A stretch of DNA of 45,091 nt. It comes from an uncultured Fibrobacter sp. GTDB taxonomy: Bacteria; Fibrobacterota; Fibrobacteria; Fibrobacterales; Fibrobacteraceae. Under the pieces are notes generated by a model. That model was not told where the DNA came from and did not search any database. It was given only the letters and a program-made list of their open reading frames with translations. Position 1 is the stretch's first letter; the number at the start of each line of letters is the position of its first letter. Positions 7,649-14,607 of this stretch are shown here, piece by piece. The translations under genes were made by a program, and so were the position numbers. Location: assembly GCA_946186895.1 (NCBI GenBank), contig CAMHOW010000014.1, forward strand, positions 1 to 45,091, given 5' to 3'.

Positions 7649-8194
7649 TTATGCCTTTTCGATGGTCACGGACTCGATAATCACGTCTTCGTAAGGGGCG
7701 TCACGACGGTCGGTCTTGACGCTTGCAATTTCGTCCAGAACTTCGAATCCTTCGTAGAGCTGGCCGAACACGGAATAGCCGTCGGCAGGGCCGGGGCCAA
7801 CCTGGTCGTGGTCCAAGAAATGCACGTTGTCGCCGTGGACAATGAAAAACTGGCTGCCGATGGAGTTGGGCAGGGCGGTCTTTGCCCAGCTGAGGGCGCC
7901 CCGCATGTGAGAAAGGCAGGGGTCGTACTTGTCGCCGATGGTGGTGCCCGGGCCCTTGGCGGAGTGTCCGCCGGTACCGTTTCTGTTGGTGAAGTCGCCA
8001 CCTTGAATCATGAAATCCTTGATGATGCGGTGGAATGGAGCGCCGTCGTACTTGCCCTGCTTGGCAAGCTCAATGAAGTTGGTGGCGCATTCGCCCACCC
8101 GTTCTTCGAAGAGGCGGAGCTTCATGGTGCCGTGGTTGGTTTTCATAATGGCGATGGTTTCGCCGGCTTGGGGCTTGTCGAGCTGGTTAAACAT
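7649..8194 (-). CDS. Cyclophilin-type peptidyl-prolyl cis-trans isomerase
   Basis: Catalyses cis-trans isomerisation of Xaa-Pro bonds. The 181 residues carry the cyclophilin core in order: FIELAKQGKYDGAPFHRIIK then DFMIQGGDFTNRNGTGG (catalytic Arg in FHRI, plus the QGGD signature), MRGALSWAKTALPNSIGSQFFI (the AN...GSQFFI equivalent), and VFGQLYEGFEVLDEIASV. There is no signal peptide, so it is cytoplasmic (PpiB-like). The start is fixed by AGGAG 6 nt upstream of the ATG at 8194. A TATATATA stretch at 8227-8234 (minus) is a plausible -10. It is separated from the downstream tRNA by its own gap and promoter. Confidence 0.9.
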   Translation of the reverse strand: MFNQLDKPQAGETIAIMKTNHGTMKLRLFEERVGECATNFIELAKQGKYDGAPFHRIIKDFMIQGGDFTNRNGTGGHSAKGPGTTIGDKYDPCLSHMRGALSWAKTALPNSIGSQFFIVHGDNVHFLDHDQVGPGPADGYSVFGQLYEGFEVLDEIASVKTDRRDAPYEDVIIESVTIEKA

Positions 8195-8372
8195 AGGGTC
8201 TCCTGTGTAGCTATAAGGAATTGATGTATATATAACAAAAAGAGTATTGGTTAAAATAGTAAGAAAGCCTAGAGCAAGAAAAAAATCTAATTTCTAGCAC
8301 GTAAACACAAAATGAGCGTAGCGAGTGACCCCAATCATCAAAAGGGAACTTTGCCACCGACTTGATACCTAT

Positions 8373-8933
8373 ATGAAAGATAACTGCAAAAGACTTCAAG
8401 AACTTCTCTCGGCCCAGGCTATGGAATTTGCCCTAGATGAAATGGCCGCAAAGATTGCAAAGATGCACCCCAGTGCCGACAATATGATTGTCCTTGGCAT
8501 GGCTAGCCGCGGGATTCCCCTGGCTCAGAAACTGAGCAAGCGGTTAAGCGAAAAGTTTGGAAAGCCCATTGAGACAGGTAGTTTGGACGCCACGTTCTAT
8601 CGTGACGACTTCCATTACCGCAAAAAATTAGGCTCTACGGAAATGCGCTTTACCGAGATGCCCGCTTCGGTAGAAGGGAAGGTGGTGATCCTGGTAGACG
8701 ACGTTCTTTACACAGGACGCTCCGTGCGAGCCGCCCTGCAGGCCATTTTGGACTTTGGACGTCCGTCGGTGGTTCGGCTTTGTGTACTGGTGGACCGTGG
8801 CCATAGGGAATTGCCCATCGCTCCTGATTGTGTCGGCCTCACAGTAGAGACCGCTCAAAATCAAGAGGTCCGAGTGAATATTGAACCTATCGACAATGAA
8901 AATTCTGTCTATCTCGTAGAAGTGGAGGCTTAG
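8373..8933 (+). CDS. pyrR: Bifunctional pyr operon regulator / uracil phosphoribosyltransferase PyrR
   Basis: Member of the PyrR family, which has UPRTase activity and in some phyla acts as a UMP-dependent mRNA-binding regulator. The protein shows MIVLGMASRGIPLAQKLSKR (the GI..RG..LA pattern), DATFYRDDF (the D.T.YRDD signature) and the PRPP-binding loop VVILVDDVLYTGRSVRAAL. The ATG at 8373 gives 186 residues, matching the family. A GTG at 8325 would add 16 residues and cannot be excluded, because neither start has a clear Shine-Dalgarno. It is immediately upstream of pyrB and the dihydroorotase homologue, the same pyrR-pyrB-pyrC' order known in Pseudomonas. I saw no attenuator hairpin with an anti-terminator before pyrB, where only 1 nt separates the genes. 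Confidence 0.9.
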   Translation: MKDNCKRLQELLSAQAMEFALDEMAAKIAKMHPSADNMIVLGMASRGIPLAQKLSKRLSEKFGKPIETGSLDATFYRDDFHYRKKLGSTEMRFTEMPASVEGKVVILVDDVLYTGRSVRAALQAILDFGRPSVVRLCVLVDRGHRELPIAPDCVGLTVETAQNQEVRVNIEPIDNENSVYLVEVEA

Positions 8934-8934
8934 C

Positions 8935-9870
8935 TTGAGCGCACTTGAAATTAAGCACCTGTTCGGACTGCGCGGCGTATCAAAGCACGATATCCGCCTA
9001 ATTCTCGACCACGCCAAACAGTTTAGAGAAGTCCTTGAACGCCCCGTGAAGAAGGTTCCGAGCCTTCGGGGTATGACGGTGGTGAACCTGTTCTTTGAGA
9101 ATAGTACCCGCACCCGCACCAGTTTTGAACTGGCAGAAAAAAGACTTTCGGCCGATACAGTGAACTTTACCAGTAGCAACTCCAGTGTCAAGAAGGGAGA
9201 AACTCTGGTCGACACCCTCCGCAATATCGAGGCTATGAAAATTGACATTGTGGTGGTTCGTCACAAGGGAACAGGGGTTCCGAAGTTCCTGGCGGACAAC
9301 AGCAAGGCTATCATCGTGAACGCTGGCGATGGCGCCCACGAGCATCCGACTCAGGCGTTGCTCGACATGCTCACAATAGAAGAAAAGCTTGGAACCCTGG
9401 AAGGCAAGAACGTGACCATCGTCGGCGATATTCGCCATAGCCGTGTGGCCCGTAGCAATCTCTGGGGCATGACCACCATGGGGGCTCACGTGACCCTGTG
9501 CGGACCTAGCACCCTGGTTCCCCGTAATACGGAACTGATGTCCAATGTCACTTGGGAAAGCGATGTGAAAAAGGCGGTGAAGAATGCCGATGCGATTATC
9601 GCCCTTCGTCTGCAGAAGGAACGTATGGATGACGCTCTTCTTCCTAGCATGCGTGAGTACCGCAACACCTTCGGTATCACCCATGAGCTTTTGGAGTGCG
9701 CCAAGGACAAGGTGCTGATTATGCATCCGGGCCCCATCAACCGTGGTGTGGAGTTGGATAGTGAAATCGCCGATGGCGATAACTCCGTCATTCTCAATCA
9801 GGTGACAAACGGTGTGGCCGTCCGTATGGCGGTGCTTTACCTTCTGGCAGGAGGTCGTGGAAATGAATAA
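8935..9870 (+). CDS. pyrB: Aspartate carbamoyltransferase catalytic subunit
   Basis: Joins carbamoyl phosphate and L-aspartate to N-carbamoyl-aspartate, the second step of UMP synthesis. Signatures are the carbamoyl-phosphate loop FFENSTRTRTSFELAEKRL, NAGDGAHEHPTQALLDM, and the C-terminal MHPGPINRGVELD. It has 311 residues, a normal length. The start is a TTG at 8935 with GGAGG 6 nt upstream inside the 3' end of pyrR. It overlaps the next gene by 8 nt. The partner is probably the inactive dihydroorotase homologue downstream, because no pyrI regulatory gene is present here. Confidence 0.95.
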   Translation: MSALEIKHLFGLRGVSKHDIRLILDHAKQFREVLERPVKKVPSLRGMTVVNLFFENSTRTRTSFELAEKRLSADTVNFTSSNSSVKKGETLVDTLRNIEAMKIDIVVVRHKGTGVPKFLADNSKAIIVNAGDGAHEHPTQALLDMLTIEEKLGTLEGKNVTIVGDIRHSRVARSNLWGMTTMGAHVTLCGPSTLVPRNTELMSNVTWESDVKKAVKNADAIIALRLQKERMDDALLPSMREYRNTFGITHELLECAKDKVLIMHPGPINRGVELDSEIADGDNSVILNQVTNGVAVRMAVLYLLAGGRGNE

Positions 9871-11110
9871 GGTTATTCTTAAAAACGTTCGTCCCTTTAT
9901 TAATGGAAAGTTTGATGCTCCTACGACCATGAACCTTGCCGATGGCAAGTGGGTCCAGGAATCCCTGACTGATGCGCCGACCTTTGATGCGGGTGGTGCC
10001 CTTGCACTCCCGGCACTGTTCGGATTGGGTTTGGACTTCAAGGAACCTCTTCGCGATGACATCTACAGTTTTAAGGATGGCGTCGAAGCTATGCGTCGTG
10101 GAGGATTCTACGGTGGTCTGTATGAAAGTTCAGACAATGCCATCGATGATTCCCGCAAGCTTTCGGCAATCAAGCAGATTAGCAGCTTTGCCGGTTTCTC
10201 CTTTGCTTTCTTGGGAGCCTTTAGTGTAGGCTACAAGTGCAAGGAACTGACGGAAATGATTGAGCTTGCCGAAGAGGGTGCCGTCGGTTTTGGCGATGGT
10301 AACCAGGATGCCTCCCGTACTAGGTTCCTCCGGCTTGCCATGGAATACGGTTCCATGACGGGTAAGCGATTCTTCTTTATGCCATTGGATGAATCCTTGC
10401 GTCATCATGGGCTTGTCCACGAAGGTCATTACTCCGATACTCTCGGCATGAAGGGAATTCCCCGCGTGGCAGAAACCATCGCCGCATTCCGTATTCTTGA
10501 AATGGCTCGGTTCCTAAAAGTGCCTGTACACTTCAAGCAGGTGAGCTGCGGAGAGACCTTGAAGCTTATTGAAATGGCCCGTGAGCAGGGTGTGGATGTC
10601 ACTTGCGATGTTGACGTTTATCATCTTCTGCTGGATGACAGTTGCCTGTTTGATTTGGACTCCCATAGCAATGTGGTGATGCCCTTCCGTTCTGCCACTG
10701 ATAAAGATGCTTTGTGGCAGGGGCTTAAGTCTGGAACGGTGAATGCTATTAGTGTGAACCACGATCCGGTGTTGCGTCAGGATAAGGAAGTGAATTTTGA
10801 GGATGCCGTACCCGGTGCGGTTTCTCTAGAAATAGCACTTCCCGCTCTTTGGAAACCTCTGACAGAAAAATTGGGCGAGTCCCGCGCTATCGAGTTGCTT
10901 TCTTCTGCACCGGCAAAGATTGCGGGTGTAGGTGGGGTATGCTTGGGTCTTGATTCTAAGGTTGATCTTGTCCTGTTTGACGACAAGGCTAAGACGGAGG
11001 TGACCTCGTCCTTGTTTGCTGGCCAAGTCCGCAATTCTCCGCTTTTGGGGCAGACGCTTTCTGGAAAGATTCTGGGCTCTTACTTGGGCGGTCTCTGGAC
11101 CGAGGTCTAG
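9863..11110 (+). CDS. Dihydroorotase homologue lacking metal ligands (PyrC'/PyrX-like pseudoenzyme)
   Basis: Amidohydrolase-family protein of 415 residues with the scaffold of class I dihydroorotase. Examples are LPALFGLGLDFKEP at the P.....HxHLREP position and DAVPGAVSLEIALPAL at the ApfG..GlE.aLPl position. The catalytic residues are replaced: HxH reads G56-L-D58, the HVCHVST His reads Gln226 (HFKQVS), and TDHAP reads Asn299 (VNHDP). It should therefore not hydrolyse dihydroorotate. In Pseudomonas an inactive PyrC' encoded after pyrB is structurally required for the PyrB dodecamer, and the operon context pyrR-pyrB-this gene argues for the same job. The ATG at 9863 has GGAGG in the pyrB 3' end, and translational coupling is likely. 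A genuine pyrC should exist elsewhere. Confidence 0.85.
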   Translation: MNKVILKNVRPFINGKFDAPTTMNLADGKWVQESLTDAPTFDAGGALALPALFGLGLDFKEPLRDDIYSFKDGVEAMRRGGFYGGLYESSDNAIDDSRKLSAIKQISSFAGFSFAFLGAFSVGYKCKELTEMIELAEEGAVGFGDGNQDASRTRFLRLAMEYGSMTGKRFFFMPLDESLRHHGLVHEGHYSDTLGMKGIPRVAETIAAFRILEMARFLKVPVHFKQVSCGETLKLIEMAREQGVDVTCDVDVYHLLLDDSCLFDLDSHSNVVMPFRSATDKDALWQGLKSGTVNAISVNHDPVLRQDKEVNFEDAVPGAVSLEIALPALWKPLTEKLGESRAIELLSSAPAKIAGVGGVCLGLDSKVDLVLFDDKAKTEVTSSLFAGQVRNSPLLGQTLSGKILGSYLGGLWTEV

Positions 11111-11115
11111 TCGAG

Positions 11116-12117
11116 ATGCTTGAACCCCTGCAGCTGTTTTGGATTTTTGGCATAGTGGTCCTGGTGCTTACACTTGTGGCCCTATGGGAAATTCAGCGCA
11201 GTTCTTTCCGCAGGGAACATGAGGTCATGTTTGGTACGCCCCTGTTCGATAAGCAAGTTAAGGAGTTGGGGCTTCTTCCTGAAGAGATCAAGGTGCTGGA
11301 AAAGTTGGTTCGTTCTTCTCGGTACGAAAACAAGGATGCCATCTTGAATACGGCAACTCTTTTTGAATCGGCCGTGTCTAACTATTACGATTTCAAGGGA
11401 GAAGAGAACGTCCAATCAGACGTGTTCACGACTATTGGTACGCTTCGAAAAAAACTGAATTTTACAGCAGCCAACCCCCTTGCAACGGTAAGTTCTACAA
11501 GGCAGTACAACGAGACTAATCGGGTTGATGTTCTTTTTGACGGCGGAAATCGACTGTTTCATTCAACAATTCTCAGTATGGATGAAAGGAATCTTGTAGT
11601 GGAATATGACGAATCCATGGGGTCGGGTCGGGCTCTCGTGGGTAGGAACATCCGGCTACGCTGGACCCGGCCAGAGGATGCCGTCTATACGGCCAAGGTA
11701 ATGGTGAAGTCTTTCGGTGGCGGTCGTCTTGTGCTTTCCCATGCTTCTAACCTTGAGAAAAAACAGCTACGCCGTTGGGTTCGTGAACCTGTGGATTTCC
11801 CGGTGGTGGCGACATTTGAGGATGGGAGCAGTTGTAATGGAGTGCTTTTAGATCTTTCTGCCGGTGGTATTCTTCTGGGGCTCCCTGTGGACTGCTCTTC
11901 GGGGCAGCACCTGAAGATTCGGTTCGAGCTGCCCAGTTTTGGTGAAGAAAACGTGGAAATTGAGATTTTGCGCAATTTGGGGCATAAAAATCCGAATTTT
12001 TCGGATTATTTCTTCTTGACGGCCTCCTTTGCGGGAGCCTTTGGATGGACCCAGGAAAGGGTTCTGCAGTATATTTTTGAGGTGCACAAGCAAAAAAAGG
12101 ACCTTGAAGGGGCCTAA
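11116..12117 (+). CDS. Membrane-anchored PilZ-domain protein (c-di-GMP effector)
   Basis: 333 residues. An N-terminal transmembrane helix (FWIFGIVVLVLTLVALWEI, ~8-26) is followed by a cytosolic region with a probable YcgR/PilZN-type barrel (VDVLFDGGNRLFHSTILSMDERNLVVEY). A C-terminal PilZ domain from ~residue 218 carries both c-di-GMP motifs, RRWVR (RxxxR) and DLSAGG (DxSxxG). All binding residues are present, so c-di-GMP binding is expected. It starts 5 nt after the pyrimidine gene stop, so it may be co-transcribed with pyr genes. It lies just before the pilMNOPQ operon, so control of type IV pili is a reasonable inference. The target is not shown by the sequence. Confidence 0.85.
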   Translation: MLEPLQLFWIFGIVVLVLTLVALWEIQRSSFRREHEVMFGTPLFDKQVKELGLLPEEIKVLEKLVRSSRYENKDAILNTATLFESAVSNYYDFKGEENVQSDVFTTIGTLRKKLNFTAANPLATVSSTRQYNETNRVDVLFDGGNRLFHSTILSMDERNLVVEYDESMGSGRALVGRNIRLRWTRPEDAVYTAKVMVKSFGGGRLVLSHASNLEKKQLRRWVREPVDFPVVATFEDGSSCNGVLLDLSAGGILLGLPVDCSSGQHLKIRFELPSFGEENVEIEILRNLGHKNPNFSDYFFLTASFAGAFGWTQERVLQYIFEVHKQKKDLEGA

Positions 12118-12163
12118 AATGTCCTAAGTAGTTCATTTTCAAGGACTTAGATGAATTTTTTGC

Positions 12164-12192
12164 TTGACATTTGGCTTTTATAAAGGTAGAAT
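12164..12192 (+). promoter_or_regulatory. Sigma70-type promoter of the pilMNOPQ operon
   Basis: TTGACA (12164-12169), exactly 17 nt, then TAGAAT (12187-12192), 32 nt before the TTG start codon at 12225. It is the best consensus promoter in the window. Confidence 0.7.
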
Positions 12193-12224
12193 TAGGGTAG
12201 TATAGTTTCCGATTGGAGTTTATT

Positions 12225-13373
12225 TTGGCTTTAAGTCTGATCGCTAAAATTCGCGGTGAACGCGTGACCGTAGGCATTGATGTTGGTCATTACAGCATCA
12301 AGTATGTTAAAGTCTATCATAACAGCCGCGGTGGTAAGGTTGTTGTTGACGCTGACCTCGAACCTGTACCCGAGGGTGCCATTGTCAATGGCGAAATCCA
12401 ACGCCGCGAAGGCGGGGATGAATCCCAGGGCTCTGGTGAAAAGAAGGAAAAAGACGGCTATGAACTCTTGAGTGAGGCCATGACTAAGCTTATGCTGCGT
12501 CACCCCCTGGACGATTCCACGGATCTGGTGGCTTCTGTAAACTGCGGTGCAGGCGCTGGTGGCGTCCTGGTAGACCGGTTGAGCGTAAAGCTTCCCAAAA
12601 ATGGCGATGAGGCGGCCATTATTCTCCAGACCGCCCAGTCCCGTCCGCCCTTCGATGACCAGGATAACGTCATCGACTACGAAGTGGCGTCTCGTGAAAA
12701 TGACGAGGTAAAGGTGAACGTGGTGGCTGCGAAGAACGCCCTCTTGGACTCCTGGGCACAGTTCTTTACGGTAAAGGGCATGAAGCTCTCTGCTATAGAC
12801 GTGGATATCTTTGGCCTCCTTAACGCCTATATGGCGACGGCCAGCGAAGAAGATTTGAATACCACCTGTGCCATTGTGAACATTGGCGAAAAGAAGATGA
12901 GTATTGCCTTTGTGCAGGATGGAGCCTTCCATTCCATGCGTGCCATGACTGGTGGATCCTTGGATTTGGTGATTTCCAAGCTCGGAACTCATTTGGGAAT
13001 CGATGCCGCCAAGTGTCACGAGATTTTTGAGAAGGGCGATCTAGGGGTGGTGGATGGATTCTCCGAAGCCGAAGTGGAAGAGGCTATGAAGCTTGCTTTC
13101 GAAGACCTGATGGCTCAGATCGAGTTCGGTATACGTTACTTTGAGTCTTCGGAAGATTCAAAGACGCTTGGGAAAATTTTCTTGGGTGGTGGCGGAGCCT
13201 CTATCCCGGGAATGAGAGCGTACATTGCAGAGCGTACGGGTCTTGAAACCGATACGGTGAATCCGTTCCGCTATGTGGAGTGCGACGCCAAAGTGTTTGG
13301 TGCAAATGGCATTTCCCTAGGTCTTTCTAATATCTATGCCCCTGCGTTGGGCCTTGCGATGAGGAAGTTCTAA
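12225..13373 (+). CDS. pilM: Type IV pilus assembly protein PilM (actin-like ATPase)
   Basis: Cytoplasmic actin-fold protein that binds the PilN N-terminus and, with PilN, O and P, forms the inner-membrane alignment complex. The N-terminus ALSLIAKIRGERVTVGIDVG then HYSIKYVKV contains the PilM phosphate-1 loop (GIDVGHYSIK). The second nucleotide motif is CAIVNIGEKKMSIAFVQDG, and GKIFLGGGGASIPGMRAYIA is the adenosine motif. It has 382 residues, normal length. The start is a TTG at 12225 with GGAG 6 nt upstream; the more upstream TTG at 12213 overlaps that Shine-Dalgarno. The stop overlaps the pilN start (TAATG). First gene of a five-gene operon. Confidence 0.9.
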   Translation: MALSLIAKIRGERVTVGIDVGHYSIKYVKVYHNSRGGKVVVDADLEPVPEGAIVNGEIQRREGGDESQGSGEKKEKDGYELLSEAMTKLMLRHPLDDSTDLVASVNCGAGAGGVLVDRLSVKLPKNGDEAAIILQTAQSRPPFDDQDNVIDYEVASRENDEVKVNVVAAKNALLDSWAQFFTVKGMKLSAIDVDIFGLLNAYMATASEEDLNTTCAIVNIGEKKMSIAFVQDGAFHSMRAMTGGSLDLVISKLGTHLGIDAAKCHEIFEKGDLGVVDGFSEAEVEEAMKLAFEDLMAQIEFGIRYFESSEDSKTLGKIFLGGGGASIPGMRAYIAERTGLETDTVNPFRYVECDAKVFGANGISLGLSNIYAPALGLAMRKF

Positions 13374-14005
13374 TGGCTACGAAAAAGAAAAAGGAAGAAG
13401 CGAAATCTGCCGTGGCTACAAGGAAATCTCTTTGCATTTCCATTAACCTGCTTCCCAGGGAATACCGTAAGCCCGTTAAGGATTTTTCTTGGATTACGGA
13501 CCGCCGTACGATTTGGCCCACCATAGCCATTATTGCGGCTGTGATAAGCGTTGTAATGTTGTTCTCTTTCATTGAGGACACGGTTGCGGAACTTTCTCGT
13601 GAGGTTGAACGAGTAGAGGCTGAGGTAGATCGTGAACGCCCGCTTCTCACAAAGATTAGCGACCTGGAACAAAAACAGGGTGTTATCAACACAAAGATAA
13701 ATGCTCTCAAGTCCATTCAGGTTAGCAAGAAACGTTGGGTTATTTTGTTCGAAAACGTTTCGTCCGTATTGCCTCCCAACATGTGGCTCACTAGCTTGAA
13801 CCAGCTGAGCGATAACGATCTGGAAATGCGCGGTACCACCTATGATTTTTCTGAGGTAGCCGAGTATATGGTGAAGCTTGAAAAGCAGGTCAGTGTTGAA
13901 AAGGTTTCGCTGGTGAATATTTCTACTTCAAAAGTTGATGGTGAAGAGGCTTATACCTTTACCATCAAGGTGCTCCTGAAGCAGGATTTGGGAATGGAGG
14001 GGTAG
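13373..14005 (+). CDS. pilN: Type IV pilus assembly protein PilN
   Basis: Bitopic inner-membrane protein. The Lys-rich start is followed by SLCISINLLPREYRKPVKD (residues ~21-40), which holds the conserved INLLP PilM-binding motif. One transmembrane helix (IWPTIAIIAAVISVVMLF, ~46-63) and a coiled-coil (DTVAELSREVERVEAEVDRE) lead into a periplasmic ferredoxin-like domain (NMWLTSLNQLSDNDLEMRG...). 210 residues. The ATG shares a base with the pilM stop codon. The N-terminal extension MATKKKKEEAKSAVATRK before INLLP is longer than in typical PilN. Confidence 0.88.
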   Translation: MATKKKKEEAKSAVATRKSLCISINLLPREYRKPVKDFSWITDRRTIWPTIAIIAAVISVVMLFSFIEDTVAELSREVERVEAEVDRERPLLTKISDLEQKQGVINTKINALKSIQVSKKRWVILFENVSSVLPPNMWLTSLNQLSDNDLEMRGTTYDFSEVAEYMVKLEKQVSVEKVSLVNISTSKVDGEEAYTFTIKVLLKQDLGMEG

Positions 14006-14006
14006 T

Positions 14007-14603
14007 ATGGGTAATATAGATTGGAAAGATAAAAAGAATATATATGCCATCTCCGTTATCGTCCTAATTTTGGCTGCGGCTTACTGTGTGTACACTTATA
14101 TGTGGGACCCGTTTGTTCGAGAACGTGAAAGGTTAGAAAATCAATTACGCGTAGCTCAGACGGAGTTAGATAAAATTAATGCCCAGAAAAAGCGAATTGC
14201 TGAATTGGAAATGCAACTGGTTCAGGCCGAGAAGGATTTTGAAAGACTGAAGGAAATGTTCCCCGAAGAGGAAAAGGTACCGCTCCGTTTGCAGGACCTG
14301 TATTCTGTGCTTCGCAGCTCTGGCGTACAGATCCAGCGTTTCAATCCTGAGGGTGGGAGTGAAAGGGAACACTACATAGAGAACCGTTATTCTATTGCAG
14401 TGAATTCCGGTTACCATATGTTGGGTTACCTGTTTGCAGAAATAGCAAACTTTAATTACCCGACGGCCATTTCCAACTTGCGTCTTAACCGCTATTCCGG
14501 TATCGCTGCGGAACTGCAGAAGGCTGAGACTCATGGCTGGACGCCTATTACCATGTCGGTTACCTTTAACCTGACCACATATACATCCAAGAAGGTGAGG
14601 TAG
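14007..14603 (+). CDS. pilO: Type IV pilus assembly protein PilO
   Basis: Inner-membrane partner of PilN. A short cytosolic N-terminus is followed by one transmembrane helix (IYAISVIVLILAAAYCVYTY, ~12-31). A heptad-rich coiled-coil (ERERLENQLRVAQTELDKIN...LEMQLVQAEKDF) follows, then a periplasmic ferredoxin-like domain including RLQDLYSVLRSSGVQIQRFN and HMLGYLFAEIANFNYPTAIS. 198 residues, normal. It begins 1 nt after pilN ends. Confidence 0.9.
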   Translation: MGNIDWKDKKNIYAISVIVLILAAAYCVYTYMWDPFVRERERLENQLRVAQTELDKINAQKKRIAELEMQLVQAEKDFERLKEMFPEEEKVPLRLQDLYSVLRSSGVQIQRFNPEGGSEREHYIENRYSIAVNSGYHMLGYLFAEIANFNYPTAISNLRLNRYSGIAAELQKAETHGWTPITMSVTFNLTTYTSKKVR

Positions 14604-14607
14604 CAAG

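Noticed and set aside
8306..8340. Sequence GAGCGTAGCGAGTGACCCCAATC upstream of pyrR resembles the core of the palindromic element found at 38309/39728.
   Set aside because: It lacks both identical ends (TGTCATTGCGAG, GCAATCTCT). May be an eroded copy, but similarity is too short to claim.
8998..10062. 354-residue minus-strand ORF across pyrB and the dihydroorotase homologue.
   Set aside because: Shadow of two recognised genes; spans their junction without any family similarity.
12121..12150. CTAAGT...ACTTAG inverted repeat after the PilZ gene as a terminator.
   Set aside because: Only 6-bp stem with a 14-nt loop, and the T-stretch begins several bases later. Too weak to call.
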